Shown here in pieces: positions 9,335 to 19,150 of a stretch of DNA of 64,000 nt (position 1 is the first letter of the stretch; each line of letters begins with the position of its first letter). The notes beneath the pieces were generated by a model that saw only the letters and a list, made by a program, of their open reading frames with translations, did not search any database and was not told the DNA's origin. This DNA comes from Candidatus Kinetoplastidibacterium crithidiae (lineage in GTDB: Bacteria > Pseudomonadota > Gammaproteobacteria > Burkholderiales > Burkholderiaceae_B). A program made the translations under genes and the position numbers. The stretch spans positions 1 to 64,000 of the forward strand of contig JADMLC010000009.1 of NCBI GenBank assembly GCA_019278155.1, given 5' to 3'.

Positions 9335-10303
9335 ATGCGTATAATTTTTGCTGGAACTTCAGATTTTGCTAGATCCCACTTAGTGCATTTACTGTCATTA
9401 GGTTATGATATTTCTGCAGTTTTTACACAACCTGATCGTCCTTCTGGTAGAGGGATGAAGTTAAAAAGTAGTCCAGTAAAACAGGCTGCCTTAGAAGCTG
9501 GGATAAAGATTTTTCAACCTTCTAATTTAAAACAGGAAGATCTATCTAATGATATTAGAGATTTTTTAACCAAAGAAATTCCAGATATTATCATTGTAGT
9601 GGCGTATGGTTTAATTTTGCCTTCTTGGCTACTTAACCTACCTAAATTAGGATGTATTAATGTCCATGCTAGTTTATTACCTAGATGGAGGGGTGCAGCT
9701 CCTATACAAAGGGCCATTGAATATGGAGACAAATATAGTGGCATTACAATTATAAAAATGGATTCTGGTTTAGATACAGGTTGTATATTATTACAGTCTA
9801 AAGTTCCAATTTTAGATGATTTTTGTTCTAAAGATCTTGAGATAAGATTAGCTTACGAAGGTATTAGTTCTCTTAGTTATGTTATTAAAAATATTGATAA
9901 ATTGCCTGTTAATCCTCAATCAAAAGATGGAGTTTCTTATGCTAAAAAGATCGAAAAATCAGAATCAATATTAAATTTTTCAAATGATGCTTTTTCTTTG
10001 GAAAGGAAGATAAGAGCTTTTAATCCATTTCCAGGAGCTATAATTAAATTACCATCTTTTGATAAACCAATAAAAGTATGGCAAGCCTTAGCATTTAATT
10101 CCAGTTTTGAAGGGCCATCAGGAGTGATTACAGATATTAATGTTCATCAAGGTCTAGATATATCGACAGGGAAAGGTATTTTACGTTTAAAAGAAGTTCA
10201 AAAATCAGGCTGTAATAAATGTAGTATATCAGATTTTATTAGTGGTCATAAGGATAGATTATCATTAGGTATGAAAGTTATAGATTTCGAATATTCCAAA
10301 TAA
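9335..10303 (+). CDS. fmt: Methionyl-tRNA formyltransferase
   Basis: Fmt transfers a formyl group from 10-formyltetrahydrofolate to Met-tRNA(fMet). The 322-residue protein has the catalytic domain with HASLLPRWRGAAPIQ (111-125; His111 is part of the active site) and GLDTG containing Asp147. The C-terminal OB-like tRNA-binding domain starts at about 210. The gene is 16 bp after def and 12 bp before rsmB. No unusual feature. Confidence 0.97.
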   Translation: MRIIFAGTSDFARSHLVHLLSLGYDISAVFTQPDRPSGRGMKLKSSPVKQAALEAGIKIFQPSNLKQEDLSNDIRDFLTKEIPDIIIVVAYGLILPSWLLNLPKLGCINVHASLLPRWRGAAPIQRAIEYGDKYSGITIIKMDSGLDTGCILLQSKVPILDDFCSKDLEIRLAYEGISSLSYVIKNIDKLPVNPQSKDGVSYAKKIEKSESILNFSNDAFSLERKIRAFNPFPGAIIKLPSFDKPIKVWQALAFNSSFEGPSGVITDINVHQGLDISTGKGILRLKEVQKSGCNKCSISDFISGHKDRLSLGMKVIDFEYSK

Positions 10304-10315
10304 TTTATTACATAT

Positions 10316-11656
10316 ATGGAACCTACATTTAAATTTCATTTTAAAAGAGATAAGCTGTCTTTGCAGATGTATATGTCCTCTTGTGCCTTAGATGAGGTAT
10401 TAAATGGTCGTTCATTGAACTTATTTTTAGATAATCTTGATCATAATATCAGGCCATCGGTACAGTCTTTAACTTTTCATGCTCTTAGAAATTTAGGTTG
10501 GGCTAATTTTGTTGGCAATTACTTGATCAAATCTTATCCAAATGGAATTTTTCGATCTTTGTTTTTATTATCGTTGACTTTATTAAAATTTTCATCATTT
10601 TCTGGCAAAAACTTAGATTTACAAGTTCCAGTTTATAGGGATTTCACTATAGTAAATGAGAGCGTTAAAGTAGCTAAGTCTATTCCATTTCTTAGACCAT
10701 ATAAAGGTTTGTTAAATGCTAGTTTACGATCATTTTTAAGGGGTAGTTCAGAAATATCAATTCTAGCAAAAAAATCTTCTCAGGCTATTTGGAACTACCC
10801 AGAATGGTGGATAGAAAAAATAAAAACTAATTATCCAAATCGATGGATTGAAATATTATCTTGTACTGATATACAGGCTCCATTGACATTAAGAGTTAAT
10901 ATCAAGAATAGTAATAGAGATAACGTATTAAATCTTTTTAATGATAATGGTATTGAAGCTAAAGCATTTGGTTTTAATGGTATTGTGCTTGAAAAATCTT
11001 ATTCAGTTAAAGAATTACCAGGATTTCAACAAGGTATGTGGTCAGTGCAAGATCCTGGGGCACAATTAGCAGCTCCTTTGTTGTGTGTTAGGGATGGAAT
11101 GAATGTCTTGGACGCTTGTGCTGCACCAGGTGGTAAAACATCTCATCTGCTAGAATTAGCTGACATTGATTTAGTGGCTTTAGATTCTAATAGATCTAGG
11201 TTAGGTCGTTTGCAGGAAAACCTGGATCGTTTAAATTTGTATTCTAATAATATTAAAATTATAGAAGGAGATGCCAAGCAAATAGGTCAATGGTGGGATG
11301 GTAAATTATTTGATATTATTCTTGCAGATGTACCTTGTACAGCTTCAGGCATTGTTAGAAAACATCCTGATATAAGATGGATAAAGAAAAATGATGATAT
11401 AGAATCTTTTAGATTGATCCAAAGTAGCATAATAGATTCTCTTTGGAATACATTAGCTCCAGGAGGACGTTTCTTGTATAGCACATGCTCTATATTTCCA
11501 GAGGAATGTGTGTATCAAGTTTTATTATTTTTGGAAAAACATAATGATGCTTTGCTTTTAGATTCTCCAGGTCAAATTTTACCTGCTAGAAGTAATGTTT
11601 TAACAGTGGGTCATGATGGTTTTTTCTTTGCTCTATTTACAAAGGTTAAAACTTGA
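10316..11656 (+). CDS. rsmB: 16S rRNA (cytosine-967-C5)-methyltransferase
   Basis: RsmB methylates C967 of 16S rRNA. The 446-residue protein has an N-terminal NusB-like RNA-binding domain (about 10-150) and a C-terminal Rossmann methyltransferase domain. The SAM-binding motif DACAAPGGKT is at 266-275. Both family cysteines are present: Cys341 in VPCTASG and Cys391 in STCS. It closes the def-fmt-rsmB run. In related free-living Alcaligenaceae this gene is usually followed by a DUF4390 gene and a sensor kinase; here there is a 288-bp gap instead. Confidence 0.95.
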   Translation: MEPTFKFHFKRDKLSLQMYMSSCALDEVLNGRSLNLFLDNLDHNIRPSVQSLTFHALRNLGWANFVGNYLIKSYPNGIFRSLFLLSLTLLKFSSFSGKNLDLQVPVYRDFTIVNESVKVAKSIPFLRPYKGLLNASLRSFLRGSSEISILAKKSSQAIWNYPEWWIEKIKTNYPNRWIEILSCTDIQAPLTLRVNIKNSNRDNVLNLFNDNGIEAKAFGFNGIVLEKSYSVKELPGFQQGMWSVQDPGAQLAAPLLCVRDGMNVLDACAAPGGKTSHLLELADIDLVALDSNRSRLGRLQENLDRLNLYSNNIKIIEGDAKQIGQWWDGKLFDIILADVPCTASGIVRKHPDIRWIKKNDDIESFRLIQSSIIDSLWNTLAPGGRFLYSTCSIFPEECVYQVLLFLEKHNDALLLDSPGQILPARSNVLTVGHDGFFFALFTKVKT

Positions 11657-11944
11657 AAAATATTATATTTTGATCGGATTACAAAAAATAAAAAGCAAGG
11701 TTGTTTATATTTATAATGATATATATAATTTTTTATAGAACATACTTGTAATATGTTTTGCAGTTATTCTTCGAGTATTATAGTTATAATTTACCGTTAA
11801 TTTTATTATATAAATATTGTTTATAAAGAATTAGATTATTCCATATTATGATTATTGAAGAATTTAATAATTAAGATCTGTGAATGATTAGTTCAATATG
11901 TTATATTTAAAGGTTAATGATAGATTGGCATAGGTGGAAAGTAT
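11657..11944. other. Gap after rsmB with no recognisable gene
   Basis: These 288 bases are very AT rich and contain no convincing reading frame on either strand. A ribosome-binding site (AGGTGGA) sits just before the next gene. From memory of relatives, a DUF4390 protein and an NtrY-type kinase would be expected here. I cannot recognise any remnant of them. Confidence 0.6.
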
Positions 11945-12640
11945 ATGGCCAGAATTCTGGTGGTTGATGATGAAATTGGAATCCGAGAATTATTATCGGA
12001 AGTTTTATATAACGAAGGTCATGCTGTTGAACAGGCAGAGAATGCAGCTCAAGCTAGAGAAGCTCGTTTACGTTCAAGGCCAGATCTTGTTTTGTTAGAT
12101 ATATGGATGCCAGATACAGATGGGGTTAGCCTTTTAAAAGAGTGGATATCGCAGGGTTTATTGGATATGCCAGTCATTATGATGAGTGGTCATGCAGGTA
12201 TAGATATTGCTGTAGAAGCTACTCGCATTGGGGCTACAGATTTTTTAGAAAAGCCAATTTCTCCACAACGTTTGTTAAAAACAGTTTCTGCTGGTTTATT
12301 GCGTAATAAAACAATATTACCTGATGTAAAAACCACTAGAAATCCAGTTAAAGACACCAGTCCCAGTAAAAATAATGTTCCTTGGATAGAGGAGTCATGT
12401 TTAGTACCTGTTGAATATAATGCTGGTTGTAAATTAGGTAGTGTGTCATTAGACTTACCGTTAAGAGATGCTAGGGATGCATTTGAAAGAGTATATTTTG
12501 AATATCATTTGATGAAAGATGGTTATAGTATGACTAGAGTGTCCGAAAGAACAGGATTAGAACGAACACATTTATATAGAAAACTGAAACAATTAGGCAT
12601 AACCACAACTTCTCGCAAAAGAAATGTAGATAAAGGTTAA
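11945..12640 (+). CDS. Orphan response regulator, receiver plus Fis-type HTH
   Basis: The 231-residue protein has a receiver domain (1-120) with acidic residues Asp8 and Asp9, phospho-acceptor Asp52, Ser81 and Lys103, all typical of a phosphorylatable receiver. The C-terminus (about 180-225) is a Fis-type helix-turn-helix. Sequence and position after rsmB resemble NtrX, but the sigma-54 AAA+ ATPase domain of classical NtrX is absent: only about 60 residues link the two domains. No sensor kinase is nearby. It presumably binds DNA without activating sigma-54. Whether the ancestor already lacked the ATPase domain is unknown to me. The stop codon overlaps that of the convergent gene within a TTAA. 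Confidence 0.85.
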   Translation: MARILVVDDEIGIRELLSEVLYNEGHAVEQAENAAQAREARLRSRPDLVLLDIWMPDTDGVSLLKEWISQGLLDMPVIMMSGHAGIDIAVEATRIGATDFLEKPISPQRLLKTVSAGLLRNKTILPDVKTTRNPVKDTSPSKNNVPWIEESCLVPVEYNAGCKLGSVSLDLPLRDARDAFERVYFEYHLMKDGYSMTRVSERTGLERTHLYRKLKQLGITTTSRKRNVDKG

Positions 12641-13521
12641 AATATCTTTTTAATTGGAATGATTTTTTCCTGTTTTTTATGATCCTCTGTTTTTTTCCAT
12701 GCTTGTCCGTATATTATTTCAATTGTGAGATTAATTGAATTTGATTGGTTTCGTTGTTTTTCTATTTGTTCATATAAATTGTTCATCCATTTTTTGCTAG
12801 TAAGACTAGATTTTCGTTCTGTTGAAGGATTACCTCCAAGATTATGAATATCTTTTATTAAATTTTGTGGAGTTTGATAAGTTAGGTTTATTGTTTCCTG
12901 GCTCATGACTGGACTCTCGAAGCCGATATCTAATAACATGTCACCAAAATCATGCATATCAATAAAATCAATCATTTTAGTATTTAATTCTGCCATGTTT
13001 AGAGCCAATTTAACTTCTTTTAAAGTGTTTGGACCAAAACAAGAAAACATTATTAGACCATTAGGTCTTATTATTCTATACCACTCTTTGAATACATGAT
13101 AAACCATTGGATGCCAATGTATGGAAAGATTAGACCATATGAGATCGAATGAATTTGCATCGAAAGTCGTTGAAGACATATCAGATTGAATAAAAGAAGG
13201 AATTTTTTCTCTTGTTAATAATTGTTTGATGAAAAATTTTAATGTTTTAAATTTTTTGATTGATACATCCAACAATGCAGAACAATTATCCAAACCTATA
13301 TAATTGCTTTCTTTGTATAAAGATCTCAATAGATTGATGTTTTCACCAGATCCACACCCAACGTCTAGTATGGCTTCTGGTTTTATTTTGATAAATTTTA
13401 AATTATTGATCATTCTATTAGCTATTTCACTATATAAGAACTGTGCTTTTGCTAAATTCTTTCGTTTTGTAAATTGTCTAATAACATGATTAGTATTTAT
13501 GTTTTTACGCAATTTGTTCAT
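12637..13521 (-). CDS. BioC-like SAM-dependent methyltransferase
   Basis: The 294-residue class I methyltransferase has SAM motif I LDVGCGSGEN at about 52-61 and a motif IV region (FDLIWSNLSIHW) of the kind seen in BioC. BioC methylates malonyl-ACP to start pimelate synthesis for biotin. The overall resemblance is to BioC, including the RPNGLIMFSCFGP segment, but no other biotin gene is in the window and the C-terminal part is divergent and lysine rich. A different small-molecule substrate is possible. The start lies about 98 bp from the divergent trmL. Confidence 0.7.
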   Translation of the reverse strand: MNKLRKNINTNHVIRQFTKRKNLAKAQFLYSEIANRMINNLKFIKIKPEAILDVGCGSGENINLLRSLYKESNYIGLDNCSALLDVSIKKFKTLKFFIKQLLTREKIPSFIQSDMSSTTFDANSFDLIWSNLSIHWHPMVYHVFKEWYRIIRPNGLIMFSCFGPNTLKEVKLALNMAELNTKMIDFIDMHDFGDMLLDIGFESPVMSQETINLTYQTPQNLIKDIHNLGGNPSTERKSSLTSKKWMNNLYEQIEKQRNQSNSINLTIEIIYGQAWKKTEDHKKQEKIIPIKKIF

Positions 13522-13619
13522 ATGAATAGTTATCTAATGATTTTTTTTGAAAATGAGGATTATTTATTAAGTTTTTTATATAATGACTGCTTTTATAATA
13601 CATTATTAATTTTATAGCT

Positions 13620-14105
13620 ATGTTTAATATCATATTAGTTTCTCCAGAAATACCTTCTAATACTGGTAATATTATTAGGCTATGTGCTAATACGGGATCA
13701 TTTTTGCATTTGGTTAAACCTATTTCTTTTGACATGGATAATGCAAAATTAAAAAGAGCTGGCTTAGATTATCATGAATGGCAGCCAGTTCGAGTACATG
13801 AAAGTTTGGATGATGCATTAGATTTTATTGGTGTTAGTGTTGATAGGTGTTTTGCTTTTACTACGAAATCAGGAAATAGGTTTTCAGATACTAAATTTTA
13901 CCCTGGTGATGTTTTTATATTTGGTAGAGAAACAGCAGGGCTGGCAAAAAAAGATATTCATTTTTTGAAAAACAATCAGCTTTTAAAAATTCCTATGCTC
14001 ATGACGCAGAGAAGTCTAAATTTATCAAATGCTGTGGCTGTAACGATATATGAAGCATGGCGTCAAAATGATTATAGCGGATCTTTTTTTAATAAACTAA
14101 TTTAA
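13620..14105 (+). CDS. trmL: tRNA (cytidine/uridine-34-2'-O)-methyltransferase
   Basis: TrmL methylates the ribose at wobble position 34 of tRNA-Leu isoacceptors. It is a minimal SPOUT-fold enzyme: 161 residues against 157 in E. coli. The N-terminal [19 protein letters not shown] region, the central FGRETAGL and the C-terminal knot segment [11 protein letters not shown] are all present. It converges on gpsA with a 4-bp overlap of stop codons. Retention in a reduced genome fits its role in decoding. Confidence 0.93.
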   Translation: MFNIILVSPEIPSNTGNIIRLCANTGSFLHLVKPISFDMDNAKLKRAGLDYHEWQPVRVHESLDDALDFIGVSVDRCFAFTTKSGNRFSDTKFYPGDVFIFGRETAGLAKKDIHFLKNNQLLKIPMLMTQRSLNLSNAVAVTIYEAWRQNDYSGSFFNKLI

Positions 14106-15157
14106 AGATTTTCATATTTTGATTCTCTTTGTAATAAGATAGATACTGCTTGTTTTGGGTCTAGTTTATCGAATAGTATTGAACAAACAGTTTCTATAAT
14201 TGGTAGTTCTATATTTAACTTTTTTGCTCTATTTTTGATAGCAAGAGCACATCTGACACCTTCAGTTGTGATATTGGAATTTATTACATTATTAACTGGA
14301 AAACCTTGTCCAATTTGTATGCCTATATTTCTATTCCTTGATAAATCACCTGTAGATGTGAGAACTAAATCTCCCAAACATGATAATCCTAAAAAGGTAC
14401 TTTCTTGTGCACCTAATGCAATTCCAAAACGTTTTATTTCATGTAATCCTCTTGTTATTAGGGCAGCTCTAGCATTCGAACCTAGCTGGAGTCCATCTGA
14501 AATTCCACATGCTATTGCAATAACATTTTTTAAAGCTCCACCTACTTCAACGCCAATAATATCCTGACTACTATAAACACGTAATGATTTGCTATGTAAA
14601 GTTTGTATAACTAATTCGCAAACCTCAGTATTTTTGCTAGCAATAGTTAGAGCTGTAGGTAGTTCTAGTGCTACTTCTTTTGCGAAAGATGGACCAGAGA
14701 GAATTCCATATTTCAAATTTGTTATATGCAAATTTTGTTGTATAATTTCATGCAATAAATTACCGCTATTATTTTCAAATCCCTTGGATGTCCAAATAAT
14801 TGGAGTCTCTATAAGGTCAAACTTGTTTATTTTTTCTGATAATATAGAACAAATATTTCTGATGCCAGATATAGGTACACTTACTATAATTAAAGATTTA
14901 TTTTCTGTTGTGCTTAATGCTAGTAAAGAATTATCTATATTGTCTGTAATTTTAAGGTTGTGAGGTAAGTTTATTCCAGGTAGGTATTTAGAATTTTCTT
15001 TATATTGATTCATATTCTGTACTTGTTTACTATTTCTTGACCATAGGCAGGTGTCATGGTTTTTATTAGCTGCTAGGGCAAGTGATGTCCCCCAACTACC
15101 AGAACCAAGAACAAGTATATTTAAAGATTTTCTTTTATTTTTAATATCGACATCCAT
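14102..15157 (-). CDS. gpsA: Glycerol-3-phosphate dehydrogenase (NAD(P)+)
   Basis: GpsA reduces dihydroxyacetone phosphate to sn-glycerol 3-phosphate, the backbone of phospholipids. The 351-residue protein begins with a Rossmann fold ([12 protein letters not shown] at about 16-27). It contains the GPSFAKEVA motif and the catalytic-lysine region [12 protein letters not shown] 10-residue N-terminal extension precedes the fold. It lies 20 bp after secB on the same strand, the usual secB-gpsA arrangement of betaproteobacteria. Confidence 0.96.
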   Translation of the reverse strand: MDVDIKNKRKSLNILVLGSGSWGTSLALAANKNHDTCLWSRNSKQVQNMNQYKENSKYLPGINLPHNLKITDNIDNSLLALSTTENKSLIIVSVPISGIRNICSILSEKINKFDLIETPIIWTSKGFENNSGNLLHEIIQQNLHITNLKYGILSGPSFAKEVALELPTALTIASKNTEVCELVIQTLHSKSLRVYSSQDIIGVEVGGALKNVIAIACGISDGLQLGSNARAALITRGLHEIKRFGIALGAQESTFLGLSCLGDLVLTSTGDLSRNRNIGIQIGQGFPVNNVINSNITTEGVRCALAIKNRAKKLNIELPIIETVCSILFDKLDPKQAVSILLQRESKYENL

Positions 15158-15177
15158 TGTTTATAGAATAATATAAT

Positions 15178-15594
15178 CTAATTGGTACTGTTCTTATACA
15201 AATAATTGAAATCTAGTTCTTCCAAATTGATGGGAGGTAGTGATGTTCTTGATATAAAATCAGAGACATTTGCTCTTAAATAAGGATATATTATTGTATA
15301 GCAGTTTGTGCTTAATAATTCATCTATATGTTCCTGATTAATATTTTCAAATTCAAAGATTCCAGCTTGTGTTGCTTCTATTATATAAATAATCTTTTCA
15401 TGCACCGTTGATTTAACTATTGATGTTATGCTGGATTCAAAAATATTTTCAGATAATCTAATTGTATCTACTTGAATATTAACATCTATTTTATATTTAT
15501 CTAGATTGATAAATATTTTAGGTGCATTTGGCATTTCTATGGATAAATCTTTTAGATATATACGTTGTAAACTAAATTTTGCTTTTTGGTTCAT
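15178..15594 (-). CDS. secB: Protein-export chaperone SecB
   Basis: SecB keeps preproteins unfolded and delivers them to SecA. The 138-residue protein is shorter than typical SecB (about 155), mostly through loss of the acidic C-terminal tail and part of the N-terminus. The core QRIYLKDLSIEMPNAP and the hallmark LPPINLEELDF near the C-terminus are kept. The TGCTxxxFPY-type segment is diverged but recognisable (IIYPYLRANVSDF). The glutaredoxin gene often found between secB and the rhodanese gene in relatives is missing: only 34 bp separate them here. Confidence 0.92.
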   Translation of the reverse strand: MNQKAKFSLQRIYLKDLSIEMPNAPKIFINLDKYKIDVNIQVDTIRLSENIFESSITSIVKSTVHEKIIYIIEATQAGIFEFENINQEHIDELLSTNCYTIIYPYLRANVSDFISRTSLPPINLEELDFNYLYKNSTN

Positions 15595-15628
15595 TTTGAG
15601 TTTTTTCTATGTATTTAGAGATAGAGTA

Positions 15629-16054
15629 TTATTTTTTCTTAAAGTCTGTAACAACAGGCAGGTCATTACTAATCCATGTATTTATACCATTTGACAAATA
15701 AAATGTATTTATAAAACCTTTTTTTCTCAAGTTAATGATTAGTTTTTCTATGATGCTATTGTTATCATGTATAAATATAATATTTTTATCTTGAGCAATA
15801 TTTTTTAAATATGAGTCCAGAGTATCTAACTGAATATTTGTAGATTGTGCTATATGATATTTTTGGAAATCTGAATATATTCTTAGATCTAAAATAATAG
15901 CATGTTTATTATTAATTAGATTTATTGCTTCTAAGACATCAATTGCAAAAATATTTTTTTTATTGCTTAGTATTATTAGATAGATACCTGTTAATAAAGC
16001 TGAAACAACAAAAAATATATTGTTTGTTTGAGTAAGAAAATTTATGAAATTCAC
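15629..16054 (-). CDS. Membrane-anchored rhodanese-like protein lacking the catalytic Cys
   Basis: The 141-residue protein has one N-terminal membrane helix (about 12-29) and a rhodanese-like domain. The entry strand AIILDLRIYSDFQKYHI matches the VLDVRxxxEFxxGHI signature. The active-site loop, normally beginning with Cys after a hydrophobic strand, reads IIFIHDNNSI, so the sulfur-accepting Cys is absent. The domain is therefore unlikely to have sulfurtransferase activity. It sits between secB and gpmA, as in Bordetella. It may be a structural or binding remnant, or a gene in decay that still has an open frame. Confidence 0.8.
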   Translation of the reverse strand: MNFINFLTQTNNIFFVVSALLTGIYLIILSNKKNIFAIDVLEAINLINNKHAIILDLRIYSDFQKYHIAQSTNIQLDTLDSYLKNIAQDKNIIFIHDNNSIIEKLIINLRKKGFINTFYLSNGINTWISNDLPVVTDFKKK

Positions 16055-16184
16055 TTAATATCCTTTAAATAGGTGTAATTGATCATTATACTTAATGTTT
16101 TATCTTATTTTAAATTTATATTTGATAGTATTTCATTATAAAATAATTTTATTATTAATAAATATTGTATTTTTGGAGTTGTTT

Positions 16185-16928
16185 ATGTATAAGTTGGTCT
16201 TAATGCGCCATGGAGAAAGTGAATGGAATGCGGAAAATCGATTTACTGGTTGGTCTGATGTTGACTTAACAATAAAAGGACGTCAACAGGCTAACAAAGC
16301 TGGTTTACTTATGAAGGAGGCTGGCTATACTTTTGATTTGGCTTATGCTTCTATGTTGAAAAGAGCAATAAGGACTTTATGGTTAGCGTTGGATAGTATG
16401 AACATTATGCATACTCCTATAGGTTTGAGTTGGCGTCTTAATGAAAGACATTATGGACAATTACAAGGTTTAAATAAATCAGATACTGCCAAGAAATATG
16501 GGGAAGAACAAGTATTAATATGGAGACGTTCATATGATATTGCTCCTGAACCTTTATCTTTAGAAGATAGTCGTCATCCGAGGTTTGATTCTAGATATAG
16601 TAAAATTCCAGAAAAATATCTTCCTTTATCTGAATGTTTAAAAGATACTGTAAATCGAGTAGTACCTTTTTGGAATGAATCCATATCTTCAGCCATACGT
16701 TCAGGAAGAAATGTTCTTGTAGTCGCTCATGGCAATAGTTTAAGAGCTCTGATAAAACATATAGATAATATACCAGATGTAGATATAATGAATTTAAATA
16801 TTCCAACAGGACAGCCTTTGGTATATGAGCTAGATAAAAATTTAGAAGTGATTCGAAATTACTATCTTGGGGATCCTGAGGACATAGAGAAATCTCTAGA
16901 TTCTGTGAAAAACCAAGGCAAAGCATAG
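16185..16928 (+). CDS. gpmA: 2,3-bisphosphoglycerate-dependent phosphoglycerate mutase
   Basis: GpmA interconverts 3- and 2-phosphoglycerate in glycolysis. I chose the ATG at 16185 because of a GGAG ribosome-binding site at 16175-16178 and because the family starts just before the [10 protein letters not shown] motif; the longer frame adds 30 hydrophobic, non-homologous residues. Phospho-acceptor His9, Glu87 and His182 (VVAHGNS) are in place. The 247 residues compare with 250 in E. coli. It is divergent from the rhodanese gene and 56 bp before ctpA. Confidence 0.96.
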   Translation: MYKLVLMRHGESEWNAENRFTGWSDVDLTIKGRQQANKAGLLMKEAGYTFDLAYASMLKRAIRTLWLALDSMNIMHTPIGLSWRLNERHYGQLQGLNKSDTAKKYGEEQVLIWRRSYDIAPEPLSLEDSRHPRFDSRYSKIPEKYLPLSECLKDTVNRVVPFWNESISSAIRSGRNVLVVAHGNSLRALIKHIDNIPDVDIMNLNIPTGQPLVYELDKNLEVIRNYYLGDPEDIEKSLDSVKNQGKA

Positions 16929-16984
16929 ATTGACGTATAACATTGATCATGAAAATTGTATAAGATTTTGTCAGTGACTAATGA

Positions 16985-18343
16985 ATGAAAATTAGAAGAT
17001 TATTTATTTTTTTAGTATTATGTTGTTGCTTTATAATTTCATTTTTTAATGCTAGGTCAGGTAATTTGCCTCAAAAAAGTTACGCTGTCTTACCACTAGA
17101 TGAACTGAGATATTTTAGTAATGTTTTTGCTCTTATTAAGAATAATTATGTTGAAAATATTGATGATAAAGTGATGATAGATAATGCTATATCTGGCATG
17201 ATTTCGAATTTAGACCCACATTCTTCTTATTTAAACATTGATGATTATAAAGAAATTCAGTCAGTTACTAATGGTAAATTTGGGGGACTTGGTATTGAAG
17301 TTAGCTTTGTTGATGGCATCATAAATGTTATGTCTATTGTTGAGGGATCTCCTGCTGATGCTGCAGGAATAATTCAAGGTGATCAGATAATAAAAATTGA
17401 TCATGTGTTAACTCAACGAATGACTCTACAAGAGGCAGTAAAAATGATGAGAGGGGAACCAGGATCATCGGTTGTGTTGAGCATATTGAGACAGAATCCA
17501 GATACAATCTTAGTTTTTAATATTGTTCGTGAAGTTGTTAAAATAGACAGCGTTAGAAGTAAGATAATTAATGGTGATTTATTATATATGCGTATTATGC
17601 ATTTCCAGGAAAAAACTATGCTAGAAATGATTGAGCATTTTAAAGCATTGAACAATCAGAAAGAAATCAAGGCTTTGGTTTTAGATTTAAGAGATAATCC
17701 TGGAGGTCTTCTCAGTAGTGCTATAGAAGTAGCAGGAATTTTCTTGGATTCCGAGACTTTAATTGTATCGACCAGAGGAAGAACATTAGATTCAAATATT
17801 GATTATTTCTCTTGTAATGAGGATAATTATGCTCCTTTTTCTAACATAAGATCTTTACTTAGAAATATTCCAATGTTAGTTTTGGTGAATTCTGGATCTG
17901 CTTCTGCATCAGAAATAGTTGCTGGAGCTATACAAGATTATGACAGGGCGAAAATTTTTGGTGATGTCACTTTTGGTAAAGGTTCTGTCCAAGCTGTTTT
18001 GCCACTAGATAATTTTACAGGACTAAAGTTAACAATATCAAGATATTTTACTCCTGTAGGCAAATCTATACAGGCAAAAGGTATACATCCAGATTATATA
18101 ATTATAGATGACCATATTCAGTCATCTTTTAATAGAAGAGAGATAGATTTAAAAGGACATTTACGTAACATTAATGATATATCTTCATTGCCTGAAATGG
18201 ATATGCGAGACTTACAAAGTAATAGGTTTCATGTTAGAAAAAATTTTAATTTTGGTGATGATAATGATTTTCAGTTGAAACAAGCAATACAAATTTTCTT
18301 CGATCTTTTATCAAATGATGCAGATAGTAGAAAAAATGACTAG
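16985..18343 (+). CDS. ctpA: Carboxy-terminal processing protease (S41)
   Basis: This periplasmic C-terminal processing peptidase is related to Prc/CtpA, which trims lipoproteins and cell-wall hydrolases. The 452-residue protein has a signal sequence or anchor (about 4-22) and a PDZ domain (about 90-180). In the S41 peptidase domain, Ser307 (in GSASAS) and Lys332 (in FGKGSVQ) form the catalytic dyad, with the same 25-residue spacing as Ser430/Lys455 in E. coli Prc. An overlapping ATG at 16981 runs into a stop at once, so 16985 is the start. The C-terminal 80 residues are diverged. Confidence 0.95.
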   Translation: MKIRRLFIFLVLCCCFIISFFNARSGNLPQKSYAVLPLDELRYFSNVFALIKNNYVENIDDKVMIDNAISGMISNLDPHSSYLNIDDYKEIQSVTNGKFGGLGIEVSFVDGIINVMSIVEGSPADAAGIIQGDQIIKIDHVLTQRMTLQEAVKMMRGEPGSSVVLSILRQNPDTILVFNIVREVVKIDSVRSKIINGDLLYMRIMHFQEKTMLEMIEHFKALNNQKEIKALVLDLRDNPGGLLSSAIEVAGIFLDSETLIVSTRGRTLDSNIDYFSCNEDNYAPFSNIRSLLRNIPMLVLVNSGSASASEIVAGAIQDYDRAKIFGDVTFGKGSVQAVLPLDNFTGLKLTISRYFTPVGKSIQAKGIHPDYIIIDDHIQSSFNRREIDLKGHLRNINDISSLPEMDMRDLQSNRFHVRKNFNFGDDNDFQLKQAIQIFFDLLSNDADSRKND

Positions 18344-18379
18344 AAGAATATTTATAAATAATTTGAAGAGTGTAACTAA

Positions 18380-19150
18380 ATGAATGATCAACAGTTGATG
18401 AGATATGCCCGCCATATTTTACTAGAAAATTATGGTGTTGAACAACAGAAAAAAATTATGAATTCTAATATTCTAATAGTAGGTTTAGGGGGCTTAGGTT
18501 CATCTGCATCTATTTATCTAGCTTCTTCTGGCATTGGGAATATGACGTTAATAGATGATGACGTAGTTGATATTAGTAATTTGCAAAGGCAAATTTTGCA
18601 TAATTCTAGTAGAATTGGACAGTTAAAGGTCGATTCTGCTAGAAAGACTATTTTAGATCTTAATCCTGAGGTTAATGTTAACATTTTCCATTGTAGAGTT
18701 AATGAAGAATTATTACATAACATTTTAGATCCCATAGATATAGTATTGGATTGTTCTGATAATTTTGAAACTAGGTATATAATAAATAGCATGTGTTTCA
18801 AATTTAAGAAAACACTTGTTTCAGGTGCTGCTATACGTTTTAGTGGTCAAGTGAGTGTGTATGATTTGAGGGATCAAAACAATCCTTGCTACAATTGTCT
18901 TTTTCCATATGAAAAGATGGATTTGTTAGAAAATGAGAACTGCTCTACCACAGGAGTCTTCGCCCCTTTAGTTGGTATAGTAGGTAGTATACAAGCTTCT
19001 GAGACAATAAAAATATTAGCAGAAATAGGTAGTAAGGATGAGACTTTAATAGGAAAACTTCTTCGTTTGAATATTCTTGATATGAGTTTCAAAACATCTA
19101 AATTTGAGAAGGATAATAATTGTGTAGTATGCAGTTCTAAGTTTTTTTAA
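18380..19150 (+). CDS. MoeB/ThiF/HesA-family adenylyltransferase
   Basis: This E1-like enzyme adenylates the C-terminal glycine of a ubiquitin-like sulfur carrier (MoaD in molybdopterin, ThiS in thiamine synthesis). The 256-residue protein has the nucleotide loop GLGGLG (35-40), conserved Cys188 in NCSTTG, and a zinc site from Cys170/Cys173 and Cys248/Cys251. There is no rhodanese extension. Sequence alone does not decide MoeB against ThiF, and no carrier protein is in the window. It lies 37 bp after ctpA and its last 14 bp overlap the end of convergent obgE. Confidence 0.9.
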   Translation: MNDQQLMRYARHILLENYGVEQQKKIMNSNILIVGLGGLGSSASIYLASSGIGNMTLIDDDVVDISNLQRQILHNSSRIGQLKVDSARKTILDLNPEVNVNIFHCRVNEELLHNILDPIDIVLDCSDNFETRYIINSMCFKFKKTLVSGAAIRFSGQVSVYDLRDQNNPCYNCLFPYEKMDLLENENCSTTGVFAPLVGIVGSIQASETIKILAEIGSKDETLIGKLLRLNILDMSFKTSKFEKDNNCVVCSSKFF

